Shown here one piece after another: positions 50,211 through 58,281 of a stretch of 64,000 bases of DNA. Below the pieces are notes generated by a model. It saw nothing but the letters and a program-made list of their open reading frames with translations. It was not told the DNA's origin and searched no databases. This stretch comes from Azonexus sp. GTDB lineage: Bacteria > Pseudomonadota > Gammaproteobacteria > Burkholderiales > Rhodocyclaceae. Position numbers and translations under genes: made by a program. Numbering within the stretch: position 1 is the first letter of the stretch; every line of letters begins with the position of its first letter. Where the stretch lies: assembly GCA_017983615.1 (NCBI GenBank), contig JAGOBB010000001.1, positions 434,001-498,000 on the forward strand, read 5' to 3'.

Positions 50211-52058
50211 TTACAGGCCGAGTCGGGCCAGAGTCTCGGCGGTCGGAACACCTTCCGGTGTCCAGCCGCGTACTTCGTAGTATTCCGGCAACATCTTTGC
50301 CAGGCCGCTAACCATACCCTTGGCCGGACCTGTCTTGGCCGGTTCGCTGACCAGACGCGGTGGCAGATTGTCGTCCTTGGAGGTGAAACCGGCGGCCAGG
50401 TTGAACTGGCGTTCCATGTTCCAGATCCGTTCGCCGACGACAGCCATCTTTTCCATCGACCAGTCGCCTTCGCAGGCGGCCTGAACTTGCGGCTGCACGT
50501 CGGCAACCGACCAGGCGAAGGAGGTGAACAGACAGACACCTGCGGAGTCGAAAATCGTCGTTGCGTCCTGGAAGGCCTTGACCAAGCCCGGCTTGCCTTC
50601 GGTGGCCAGCGGATCGGTCTTGACCGGGATGCCGAGTACTTCGGATGCCACGGTGTAGCCGCGAACGTGGCAGGCACCACGGTTGGAGGTGGCGTAGTTG
50701 AGGCCGATGCCCTGGATGCCGCGACCGTCGTAAGCCGGGAATTCCAGGCCCTTGACGCTCATCGACAGATCCGGACGGCCGTACTTGGCGGTCAGGCGCT
50801 TGCTGCCGAGGCCGACTTCCTTGCCGAAGCCGATGCCCTGGGCGGTGATTTCAGCCAGATAGGCCAGTGCCTTGGCCGAGCCGAAAGGCGCTTCGATACC
50901 GATCTGCTCCTTGGTCAGGATGCCCAGTTCGTACATTTCCATGACCGCCGAGACGGTGGCGCCGAAGGTGATCGGATCGAAGCCGTCTTCGTTGCACAGC
51001 ATGTTCGCGTACTGCAGTGCTTCCAGATCGCCGACGCCGTTGGAGGCGCCCAGGGACCAGGCGCTTTCGTACTCGAGGCCGCCCGAGGCGCCCCAGTATT
51101 CCGGCTTGTTCTGGACCGTGAAGTGACCCTTGTCGAGCTGGGAAATGCGGCCACAGGCGATGGTGCAACCGAAGCAGGCGGCGTTGGTGATCAGGTGGGC
51201 CTTGCCGTCGGTCGGACGCTTTTCGTGCATGGCTTCGGCCGAGATCTTGCCGGCTTCTTCGAACTGCACGTCGCGGTGATTGCGGGTGGGCAGGGCGCCG
51301 ACTTCGTTGATCACGTTCATCAGCACCTGGGTGCCGTACTTCGGCAGGCCCTGGCCGGTGACGGCGTTGTCCTTGAGTACCTGCTTGGCCGCATTGGCGG
51401 CAGCGAGGAAGGCCGGGAAATCCTTGACGCCGGAAACACCCTTGGTGCCGCGGATAGCGACAGCCTTGAGGTTCTTGGAGCCCATCACGGCGCCAACGCC
51501 GGAGCGGCCGGCGGCACGGTGCAGGTCATTGACGATGCAGGAGAAGAGCACCTGGTTTTCGCCCGAGCGGCCGATGGAAGAAACGCGGACCAGCGGATCC
51601 TGCAGATCGGCCTTGATGGTCTCTTCGGTATGCCAGCAGGTCGTACCCCACAGGTGGGAAGCGTCGCGCAGTTCGGCCTTGTCGTTTTCGACATAGAGAT
51701 AGACCGGCTTCGGCGACTTGCCTTCGAAAATGATCATGTCCCAGCCGGCGAACTTCATTTCGGCGCCGAAGAAGCCGCCGGAGTTCGAGCAGGCGATAGC
51801 GCCGGTCAGCGGGCCCTTGGTGATGACCGTGTAGCGGCCACCGGTGGAGGCCATGGTGCCGGTCAGCGGGCCGGTAGCCATGATCATCTTGTTTTCAGGC
51901 GACAGCGGATCGACCTTCGGGTCGATTTCTTCGGTCAGGTACTTGGTGCCGAGGCCGCGCGAGCCGAGGTAGTCGTCGGCCCACTGCATGTTCAGGGGTT
52001 CGGGGGTGCAGGTACCGGCAGTCAGGTTGACCCGCAGAATTTTTCTGTTCCAGCTCAT
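50211..52058 (-). CDS. aorB: Tungsten-dependent aldehyde oxidoreductase catalytic subunit
   Basis: A 615-residue protein starting at 52058 with AAGGAG upstream. It has the AOR fold: N-terminal LTAGTCTPEPLNMQWADDYLGSRGLGTKYLTEEIDP and the cofactor-binding MIMATGPLTGTMASTGGRYTVITKGPLTGAIACSNSGGFFGAEMK, then the 4Fe-4S cysteines NAACFGCTIACGR (about 300) and GVCLFTSFAW (about 535). It binds W-bis-MPT and oxidises aldehydes to acids, or reduces acids with low-potential electrons. Length matches AorB of facultative anaerobes. Confidence 0.93.
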   Translation of the reverse strand: MSWNRKILRVNLTAGTCTPEPLNMQWADDYLGSRGLGTKYLTEEIDPKVDPLSPENKMIMATGPLTGTMASTGGRYTVITKGPLTGAIACSNSGGFFGAEMKFAGWDMIIFEGKSPKPVYLYVENDKAELRDASHLWGTTCWHTEETIKADLQDPLVRVSSIGRSGENQVLFSCIVNDLHRAAGRSGVGAVMGSKNLKAVAIRGTKGVSGVKDFPAFLAAANAAKQVLKDNAVTGQGLPKYGTQVLMNVINEVGALPTRNHRDVQFEEAGKISAEAMHEKRPTDGKAHLITNAACFGCTIACGRISQLDKGHFTVQNKPEYWGASGGLEYESAWSLGASNGVGDLEALQYANMLCNEDGFDPITFGATVSAVMEMYELGILTKEQIGIEAPFGSAKALAYLAEITAQGIGFGKEVGLGSKRLTAKYGRPDLSMSVKGLEFPAYDGRGIQGIGLNYATSNRGACHVRGYTVASEVLGIPVKTDPLATEGKPGLVKAFQDATTIFDSAGVCLFTSFAWSVADVQPQVQAACEGDWSMEKMAVVGERIWNMERQFNLAAGFTSKDDNLPPRLVSEPAKTGPAKGMVSGLAKMLPEYYEVRGWTPEGVPTAETLARLGL

Positions 52059-52069
52059 TTGTTGTCTCC

Positions 52070-52543
52070 TTAGGCTGCAGCGGCAGTGTTGGCCTTGGCG
52101 GCCCAGGCACGCATGCGGTCCAGTCCGGTCCAGTCGGCGTCGATGTAGGTGATGGCGCCGGTCGGGCAGGCCTTGGCGCATTCGGGGTCGCCGCCGCAGA
52201 GGTCGCATTTCTGGACCTTGCCGACGTCGGCCATGTAGTTGACGGTGCCGAAGGGGCAGGAAATGGTGCACACCTTGCAGCCGACACAGGTGGCTTCCTT
52301 GACGACCTTGGCGCCAGTCGCCGGGTCGAGGACGATGGCGTCTACCGGGCAGGACTGCATGCACCACGCTTCGCTGCACTGGGTGCAGGTGTAGGGAACC
52401 TTGCGTCCTTCGTGTTCAAAGTCGAAAACCTTGATGCGGGACTTGGACGGGTTGATGACGCCGGTGTGCTCGTAGGAGCAGGCCATCTCGCACTGCAGGC
52501 ACCCGGTGCATTTGCCCGGATCGATGTGTAGTGACTTCTGCAC
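52070..52543 (-). CDS. aorA: Polyferredoxin-like electron-transfer subunit of aldehyde oxidoreductase
   Basis: A 157-residue protein with four 4Fe-4S sites: CTGCLQCEMACSYEH (about 13), CTQCSEAWCMQSCP (about 50), CVGCKVCTISCPFG (about 82) and CDLCGGDPECAKACP (about 110). Begins with GTG at 52543, supported by GGAGG about 8 bases upstream. It chains AorB to AorC; in AorABC enzymes several copies form a filament. First gene of the operon. Confidence 0.9.
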   Translation of the reverse strand: MQKSLHIDPGKCTGCLQCEMACSYEHTGVINPSKSRIKVFDFEHEGRKVPYTCTQCSEAWCMQSCPVDAIVLDPATGAKVVKEATCVGCKVCTISCPFGTVNYMADVGKVQKCDLCGGDPECAKACPTGAITYIDADWTGLDRMRAWAAKANTAAAA

Positions 52544-52934
52544 GATACTTCCTCCAATGAATATATTTTAGTGTTGCAAGGACGGCGCCCTCGGGTCGCT
52601 TCTCCTCCTTTGCCACACCTGAAGATAGCGAGAACCGTACCTGCTTCGTTCATTGCTGCCAAAGGCCCGTATCCACACGAATTGCGGCAAAAAAATTGCT
52701 GCTTTTGTGTTGGTGAGATGTGCTGCGAAAACGAACAAGCGCTCCATTTTGTGACACTTTCGGCGCTGAATTTCGTGCCGCCCATGTCGGGATAGTCTTA
52801 AGAATGGCGTCAATACGTGGGTGCCATCGGGCTCGCGGCGCCGCTGACAGGAAGCATGCCGTCAGCGGCACCGCCGTCAGGTTATGACCTGACGATTCAC
52901 GGGTGGTTCTGCCGATTTTTGCAGCGGCTTGGGG
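52544..52934. other. aor promoter region
   Basis: About 390 bases without a gene. A candidate sigma54 promoter on the minus strand lies at 52575-52590. An inverted repeat CGTCAGG-TTATGA-CCTGACG at 52875-52894 and a looser one near 52845-52865 could be terminators or operators. The TGGGACA palindrome of the fdh promoter is not present. Confidence 0.55.
52575..52590 (-). promoter_or_regulatory. Candidate sigma54 promoter of the aor operon
   Basis: On the minus strand GGGCGC-CGTCC-TTGCA, with GG and GC 10 bases apart; the -12 block is perfect and the -24 block has two deviations. 32 bases upstream of the aorA GTG. Only moderately convincing. Confidence 0.4.
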
Positions 52935-53429
52935 TCAGCCCTTTTGCTGGATCCGCTTCGAGGTCTTCTTTACAGCGCCGTGACCGGTGTCGAAATGGAC
53001 CATGAAGTAGGTTTCATCCAGTGGCGGCGTGCCTTCGATGCGCCATTCCCAGATTTCTTCGCCGAGGTTGGCGAAGGTTACCTTGCTGCCGGGGGCGCCC
53101 AGCTGGCGGCGTACTTCGTCCTTGCTCATGCCGGCCTGGACCCGTGCATAGCTGGCTTCGTTGAGTACCTGTTCGAATTTGCTGACGATATTGTCCGGAC
53201 CGAAGCTGATCATGTAGCAGTGGGTGCCGCTGGGTTGCCGGGCATATTCCCAGGTCGCCGTGCCGTCGTCGTTCCAGTGCACGAACCCGGGTTCGCCCAG
53301 GCGAGCGCGGACTTCGGCCTGGGTGGTCAGGCCGGGCTTGATTTCCGGAAGGTTGACGGCATCGCAGGCGGGGAGCGCGGCGGCGATGAGGGCAGTGGCG
53401 GCGGTCGTGATCCAGGCAGGGAGTTTCAT
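52935..53429 (-). CDS. BamE/SmpA-OmlA-like lipoprotein
   Basis: A 164-residue precursor with lipobox-like LPAC at about 20-23, so an outer- or inner-membrane lipoprotein is probable. It has two repeats of the BamE fold: LPEIKPGLTTQAEVRARLGEPGFVHWNDDGTATWEYARQPSG and ARVQAGMSKDEVRRQLGAPGSKVTFANLGEEIWEWRI. This tandem arrangement differs from true BamE (one domain), so BAM involvement is uncertain. Starts at 53429 or 12 bases earlier. Confidence 0.75.
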   Translation of the reverse strand: MKLPAWITTAATALIAAALPACDAVNLPEIKPGLTTQAEVRARLGEPGFVHWNDDGTATWEYARQPSGTHCYMISFGPDNIVSKFEQVLNEASYARVQAGMSKDEVRRQLGAPGSKVTFANLGEEIWEWRIEGTPPLDETYFMVHFDTGHGAVKKTSKRIQQKG

Positions 53430-53513
53430 GCGGACTTCCATGGGCGGTGGGCAAGCCAGTTTACGCTTTTCGTGGCTTGCTTTCATAATATCGGCCTCTG
53501 CTAATTTTCGGAT

Positions 53514-53912
53514 ATGCCGATGGACCATCTCGATCCTGTTGCCGCCCACGCCTTTCTTCAGCACGAGCCGAAAGCGCAGCTGGTCGATTGCCGTACCGAG
53601 GTCGAGCATATGTACGTGGGCCATCCGGTCGGCGCCGAGCATGTGGCCTGGCAGGAAGCCCCGGACTGGGAGATCGATCCGGAGTTTGCCGACAAGGTCA
53701 AGCGGCTGGTCAGTGGCGACCTGGCGCGTCCGGTATTGGTGATTTGCCGCAGCGGCCATCGTTCGCTGTATGCCGGCGAGGCGCTGGAAGCGGCTGGATT
53801 TACACGGGTGATCAATGTCCTCGAAGGTTTCGAGGGGCCGCTCGACGACGATTATCATCGCGGCACGCGGGGTGGCTGGCGCTACCGGGGGCTACCGTGG
53901 CAGCAGAGTTGA
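53514..53912 (+). CDS. Rhodanese-like domain protein
   Basis: A 132-residue single-domain rhodanese: VDCRTEVEHMYVGHPVGAEHVAW near the N-terminus and the active-site loop VICRSGHRSLYAGEALEAAGF (Cys about 79). Six-residue loop CRSGHRS fits a thiosulfate:acceptor or persulfide-carrying rhodanese. No signal peptide, so cytoplasmic. Its end overlaps the convergent efflux gene. Confidence 0.85.
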   Translation: MPMDHLDPVAAHAFLQHEPKAQLVDCRTEVEHMYVGHPVGAEHVAWQEAPDWEIDPEFADKVKRLVSGDLARPVLVICRSGHRSLYAGEALEAAGFTRVINVLEGFEGPLDDDYHRGTRGGWRYRGLPWQQS

Positions 53913-55097
53913 GCGGCGCTGGAGATAGCTCGACAGGGCGCCGAGGCTGACGAAGGCGGCCATCGCCAGGGCCAGAGACAGGGTTGAACCCCAGACCAGC
54001 GGAGCGATGACAGCAGCGACGATGCCGTTGAAGCCGGCCTGCAGGAAGGTCTGGCAGGAGGCAGCGAGGCCGCGTTGGGCTGGGAAATTGTCGAGCGCGA
54101 ACAGCGTCAGGCTGGGCGTCGTCAGCGCCATGCCGAAGGTGTAGATGAAAATCGGGATGACGTTCCACGGCACGCCGGGCGGCAGCGTCAGGTTGATGAC
54201 CACGTTGAGCAGCGCGGCGCTGCCCATCACGACGTAGCCGTAGGTGACGGCGGCTTCCGGCGTGCGCTTGCCGGCGAGGAAGCGGCCGGTGACCCACGAG
54301 CCGCTCATCAGGCCGCACATCGAAGGCCCGAACAGCCAGAGAAAGGCGGTTTCCGGCAGGCCGAGGTGGTTCATCAGGAAGACCGGAGCCGACAGCACGT
54401 AGACGAAGAAACCGCAGAAATTGGCGGCCAGTCCGCCGCAGGCATACAGGAATGACGGCGTGGTCAGCACCTTGCGGTAGGTGTCGAGCAGGTAGCGGGG
54501 CTTGAACGGCTGGCGTTTTTCCGGCGGCAGGGTTTCCGGCAGCAGTTTCCAGCAGGCCAGCCCCAATGCTACGGTCGCCCCCACCAGAAAGGCAAAAACC
54601 GCACGCCAGCCCAGCCAATTCTGCAGTTGCCCGCCGATCAGCGGCGCGATGGCAGGCGCCAGCGCGAACATCATGGTGATCTGGGCCATCAGGCGCTGGG
54701 CGGCGGCGCCGTCGAACAGGTCGCGGACGATGGCGCGGCTGATGACTATGCCGGCCCCCGCGGTGATCCCCTGCATGGCCCGCCAGAACCACAGCTGCCC
54801 GATGCTGTTGGCAAGCGCGCAACCGGCTGAGGCGCCGGCGAACAGGGCGAGGGCGACGAGAATGACGCGGCGCCGGCCGAAACGGTCCGATATTGCGCCG
54901 TGCCACAGGGTCATCGCGGCAAATGACAGCAGGTAGGCGGACAGCGTCTGCTGGACCTCGATCGGTGTCGCGTTCAGCTGGCTGCCGATTTCGTGGAAGG
55001 ACGGCAGATAGGTGTCGATGGCGAACGGGCCGAGCGACGACAGCGCTGCCAGCAGCAGCGCAATGCCCCGCGTACTGCGCGGGCTGCTGTCAGCCAC
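53892..55097 (-). CDS. Bcr/CflA-family multidrug efflux MFS transporter
   Basis: About 401 residues, 12 transmembrane helices. The first helix region ALLLAALSSLGPFAIDTYLPSFHEIG and the loop GAISDRFGRRRVILVALALFAGAS are typical of Bcr/CflA drug:H+ antiporters. Both possible starts are GTG: 55097, overlapping the comM stop, gives the usual short N-terminus; 55142 would add 15 residues inside comM. A dispersed 12-mer at 54565-54576 encodes G-A-T-V-A-L in a transmembrane segment. Confidence 0.85.
   Translation of the reverse strand: MADSSPRSTRGIALLLAALSSLGPFAIDTYLPSFHEIGSQLNATPIEVQQTLSAYLLSFAAMTLWHGAISDRFGRRRVILVALALFAGASAGCALANSIGQLWFWRAMQGITAGAGIVISRAIVRDLFDGAAAQRLMAQITMMFALAPAIAPLIGGQLQNWLGWRAVFAFLVGATVALGLACWKLLPETLPPEKRQPFKPRYLLDTYRKVLTTPSFLYACGGLAANFCGFFVYVLSAPVFLMNHLGLPETAFLWLFGPSMCGLMSGSWVTGRFLAGKRTPEAAVTYGYVVMGSAALLNVVINLTLPPGVPWNVIPIFIYTFGMALTTPSLTLFALDNFPAQRGLAASCQTFLQAGFNGIVAAVIAPLVWGSTLSLALAMAAFVSLGALSSYLQRRSTLLPR
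54565..54576 (-). repeat. Dispersed 12-mer (exact, minus strand)
   Basis: Inside the efflux transporter gene, encoding A-T-V-A-L. Confidence 0.9.
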
Positions 55098-56586
55098 GGG
55101 CGAAGCGCCGGTACTGGATGGCTTCGGCGACGTGGGTGGCACCGATGTGGTCGCTGCCGGCCAGATCGGCGATGGTCCGGGCGACTTTCAGGATGCGATG
55201 CCAGGCGCGGGCCGACAGATCGAGCTGTGCTGTCGCCTGCTGCAGCAATTTGTTGCCGGTGGCGTCGGGCTGGCAGCAGGCGTCGACTTCCTTGGTGCTC
55301 AGGCGGGCGTTCGGCTTTTGCTGGCGGGCTTGTTGCCGGGCCTGCGCCGCTTCGACCCGGGTGCGGACGGTGGCCGAAGATTCGCCGTCGGCCTTGCCGG
55401 CCAGCGTGTCGGAGGGCAGCGCGGGGACTTCGATGATCAGGTCGATGCGGTCGATGAAGGGGCCGGACAGCTTGCCACGGTAACGGGCGATCTGGTCCGG
55501 TGTGCACCGGCACTTGTTGTTGCCGTGGCCGTGAAAGCCGCAGGGGCAAGGATTCATCGCGGCGATCAGCTGGAATTCAGCCGGGAATTCGGCGTGCCGG
55601 GCAGCGCGGGCAATGTGGATGCGCCCGCTTTCGAGGGGCTCGCGCAGGGTTTCGAGCACCTTGCGGTCGAATTCGGGCAGTTCATCGAGAAAGAGGATGC
55701 CCTGATGGGCCAGGCTGACCTCGCCGGGCCGGGGCGGGTTGCCGCCGCCGACCAGGGCGACTGCCGAGGCGGTGTGGTGCGGCTGCCGGTAGGGGCGAAC
55801 GCCAAAGGCTTCCGGGGAAAATTGGCCGACCAGCGACAGTACGGCGGCCGAGGCCTTGGCCGCCTCGCCCTGGAGGTGCGGCATGATGCCTGGCAGGCGG
55901 GCGGCGAGCATCGACTTTCCCGAGCCGGGCGGGCCGACCATCAACAATGAATGCTGGCCGGCGGCGGCAATTTCCAGCGCCCGCTTGGCCTGGGTCTGGC
56001 CGCGCACCTCGGCAAGATCTGCTGATTTTGGCCAATTTTTCGGGCCGACCGTAGCATTTGCCGGCGGCAACGCCTCGCGGTCGGCCAGATGGGCGCAGAC
56101 GTCGAGCAGCGAGCGGGCGGCCAGAATATGGGTCGAACCGGTCAGTGCCGCTTCGCGGGCGCTCTCCACGGGCAGGATGAAGGACTTGCCGGAATCGCCA
56201 GTTTGCAGCGCCATGGCCAGTGCGCCGCGAATCGGGCGCAGCTCGCCGGACAGCGAAAGCTCACCGGCGAATTCGTAATCGGCAAGGGGTGGGGTCGGGA
56301 TCTGTCCGCTGGCGGCGAGGATGCCGAGCGCGATTGGCAGGTCGAATCGGCCGGATTCCTTGGGCAGGTCAGCTGGCGCCAGGTTGACGGTAATTCGCTT
56401 GCTCGGGAACTCGAAGCCGGAGTTGATGATGGCGGCGCGCACGCGGTCGCGCGCTTCCTTGACCTCGGTATCCGGCAGACCAACCAGCGTGAAGCTGGGC
56501 AGCCCGCTGGCGAGGTGCGCTTCGACGATGACCGGCGGCGCATTCAGGCCATCCAGCCCGCGGCTGTGTGCGATGGCCAGTGCCAT
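55090..56586 (-). CDS. comM: ComM-like Mg-chelatase-family helicase (natural transformation)
   Basis: A 498-residue AAA+ protein: N-terminal LonC-like domain (MALAIAHSRGLDGLNAPPVIVEAHLASGLPSFTLVGLPDTEVKEARDRVRAAI), Walker A VGPPGSGKSMLA (about 218), Walker B ILFLDELPEF (about 300), zinc-ribbon-like CPCGFHGHGNNKCRCTPDQIARY, and C-terminal helical part (LSARAWHRILKVARTIADL). ComM is a hexameric helicase for branch migration of incoming DNA during transformation. A dispersed 12-mer copy (56047-56058) encodes A-N-A-T-V-G-P in the linker before the AAA+ domain. Confidence 0.94.
   Translation of the reverse strand: MALAIAHSRGLDGLNAPPVIVEAHLASGLPSFTLVGLPDTEVKEARDRVRAAIINSGFEFPSKRITVNLAPADLPKESGRFDLPIALGILAASGQIPTPPLADYEFAGELSLSGELRPIRGALAMALQTGDSGKSFILPVESAREAALTGSTHILAARSLLDVCAHLADREALPPANATVGPKNWPKSADLAEVRGQTQAKRALEIAAAGQHSLLMVGPPGSGKSMLAARLPGIMPHLQGEAAKASAAVLSLVGQFSPEAFGVRPYRQPHHTASAVALVGGGNPPRPGEVSLAHQGILFLDELPEFDRKVLETLREPLESGRIHIARAARHAEFPAEFQLIAAMNPCPCGFHGHGNNKCRCTPDQIARYRGKLSGPFIDRIDLIIEVPALPSDTLAGKADGESSATVRTRVEAAQARQQARQQKPNARLSTKEVDACCQPDATGNKLLQQATAQLDLSARAWHRILKVARTIADLAGSDHIGATHVAEAIQYRRFARG
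56047..56058 (+). repeat. Dispersed 12-mer (exact)
   Basis: Inside comM, antisense; full flank TTTTGGCCAATTTTTCGGGCC. Confidence 0.9.
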
Positions 56587-56595
56587 GTTGTGCGC

Positions 56596-56838
56596 TTATT
56601 GACCCGCGCGGGCCTTTTCCAGCGCGTCGACACGTGCTTCCAGCGCCTGCAGCTTTTCGCGGGTGCGGGCCAGAACCTGGGCCTGGATGTCGAATTCCTC
56701 GCGGGTGACCAGGTCGAGCTTGGCAAATACGCCGCTCATCATCGCCTTGGCATTTTTTTCGATGTCCTTGGCCGGCGAGTTGGCAAGCAGGGCGCTCATC
56801 TTGGCGCCGAATTCTTCAAGAATCTTGGGATCGAGCAT
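56596..56838 (-). CDS. ubiK: Ubiquinone biosynthesis accessory factor UbiK
   Basis: An 80-residue protein, start at 56838 (MLDPKILEEF) with GGAGG. It has the BMFP/YqiC pattern: amphipathic N-terminal helix (LDPKILEEFGAKMSALLANSPAKDIEKNAKAMMSGVFAKLDLVTREEFDIQAQVLARTREKLQALEARVDALEK), the C-terminal half a trimeric coiled coil. Supports ubiquinone synthesis with UbiJ. Precedes comM, 9 bases apart. Confidence 0.88.
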   Translation of the reverse strand: MLDPKILEEFGAKMSALLANSPAKDIEKNAKAMMSGVFAKLDLVTREEFDIQAQVLARTREKLQALEARVDALEKARAGQ

Positions 56839-56929
56839 GGGGGTTCCTCCGTGGCTGGGCAGTTTAGCACAGGCGGATTTCAACACTTTTTAGATCGCCG
56901 CCCGCCCTTGGTGCGTAACGGTATGTAAC

Positions 56930-56946
56930 CGCACGTTTTTGGTGCG
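56930..56946. promoter_or_regulatory. NtrC binding site
   Basis: CGCAC-N7-GTGCG-type 17-mer (CGCACGTTTTTGGTGCG), close to the NtrC consensus TGCACTAAAATGGTGCA. About 64 bases upstream of the sigma54 promoter. A further GGTGCG half-site lies just before it (56910-56915). Confidence 0.75.
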
Positions 56947-57009
56947 CCAAATTGGGGTGTTACCTTTGGCGTAGCGTGTAAATCTTTGATTGAAATCAAT
57001 AATACTCAC

Positions 57010-57025
57010 TGGCACGGGTTCTGCT
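57010..57025 (+). promoter_or_regulatory. Sigma54 promoter for torF-glnK-amtB
   Basis: TGGCAC-GGGTT-CTGCT: exact -24 block, GC at -12 with 10-base spacing. 57 bases before the TorF-like start. Confidence 0.8.
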
Positions 57026-57081
57026 ATTGCTGTCCTGCACAATTTTCTTTTTTTATTTGAAACTATCGTAGGAGAGAAACC

Positions 57082-57846
57082 ATGAAGAAGTCCCTGATCG
57101 CTCTGGCCCTCGTCGGCGTCTTTGCAGTTCCGGCCTTTGCCGAAGAAGCCGCCCCGACCCCGGAGCACACCCTGACCGGCAACCTCGGCCTGTTCACCAG
57201 CTACCGTTTCCGCGGTATCGACCAGACCTTCGGTAAGCCGGCCCTGCAGGGTGGCTTCGATTACTCGCATTCCAGCGGTATCTATCTGGGTAACTGGAAC
57301 TCCAATGTCAGCCAGACCGCCGGCTATCCGGATGGCAATCTGGAAATGGACTTCTACGGTGGTTACAAGACGACCTTTGGCGATTTCGGCCTCGATGTGG
57401 GCGGCCTGTACTACTACTACCCGGGTAGCCGTGGCCAGACCCTCGGCCTGAATCGCGGTGCAGTTGATAATGGCGAACTCTACATCGCCGGCACCTGGAA
57501 ATTCCTGACCCTGAAGTATTCCTACGCTGTTACCGATTACTTCAGCCTGCCGGATTCCGATGGCTCCTCCTACCTGGAACTGAACGCTGCCTACGACCTC
57601 GGCAACGGTTGGGGTATCAACGGTCACGCCGGCCATCTCTGGCTCAAGAACTACTCCGTTGGCGACTACACCGACTGGAAATTGGGTGTGACCAAGGATA
57701 TCGGTGGTTTCGTGATCGGTCTGTCGTATGTCGACACCAACGCCGACAAGACCTTCTACACGTCGTCTGCAGCCATGCATTCGGGCGGCGACACGAAGAA
57801 CCTGGGTCGCGCTACCGCAGTCCTGTCCGTTTCCAAGACCTTCTAA
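57082..57846 (+). CDS. TorF-family putative porin
   Basis: A 254-residue outer-membrane barrel with signal peptide ending FAVPAFAEE, and repeated amphipathic strands; FTSYRFRGIDQTFGKPALQGGFDYSHSSGIYLGNWNSN and YYYPGSRGQTLG are the family landmarks (TIGR02001). Ends with Phe (VLSVSKTF), the BAM signal. Its position ahead of glnK-amtB under NtrC/sigma54 control suggests diffusion of ammonium or small nitrogen compounds across the outer membrane (inference). Confidence 0.86.
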   Translation: MKKSLIALALVGVFAVPAFAEEAAPTPEHTLTGNLGLFTSYRFRGIDQTFGKPALQGGFDYSHSSGIYLGNWNSNVSQTAGYPDGNLEMDFYGGYKTTFGDFGLDVGGLYYYYPGSRGQTLGLNRGAVDNGELYIAGTWKFLTLKYSYAVTDYFSLPDSDGSSYLELNAAYDLGNGWGINGHAGHLWLKNYSVGDYTDWKLGVTKDIGGFVIGLSYVDTNADKTFYTSSAAMHSGGDTKNLGRATAVLSVSKTF

Positions 57847-57857
57847 TAAAAGCTTAA

Positions 57858-58271
<414 letters not shown>

Positions 58272-58281
58272 GGAGCGATTC

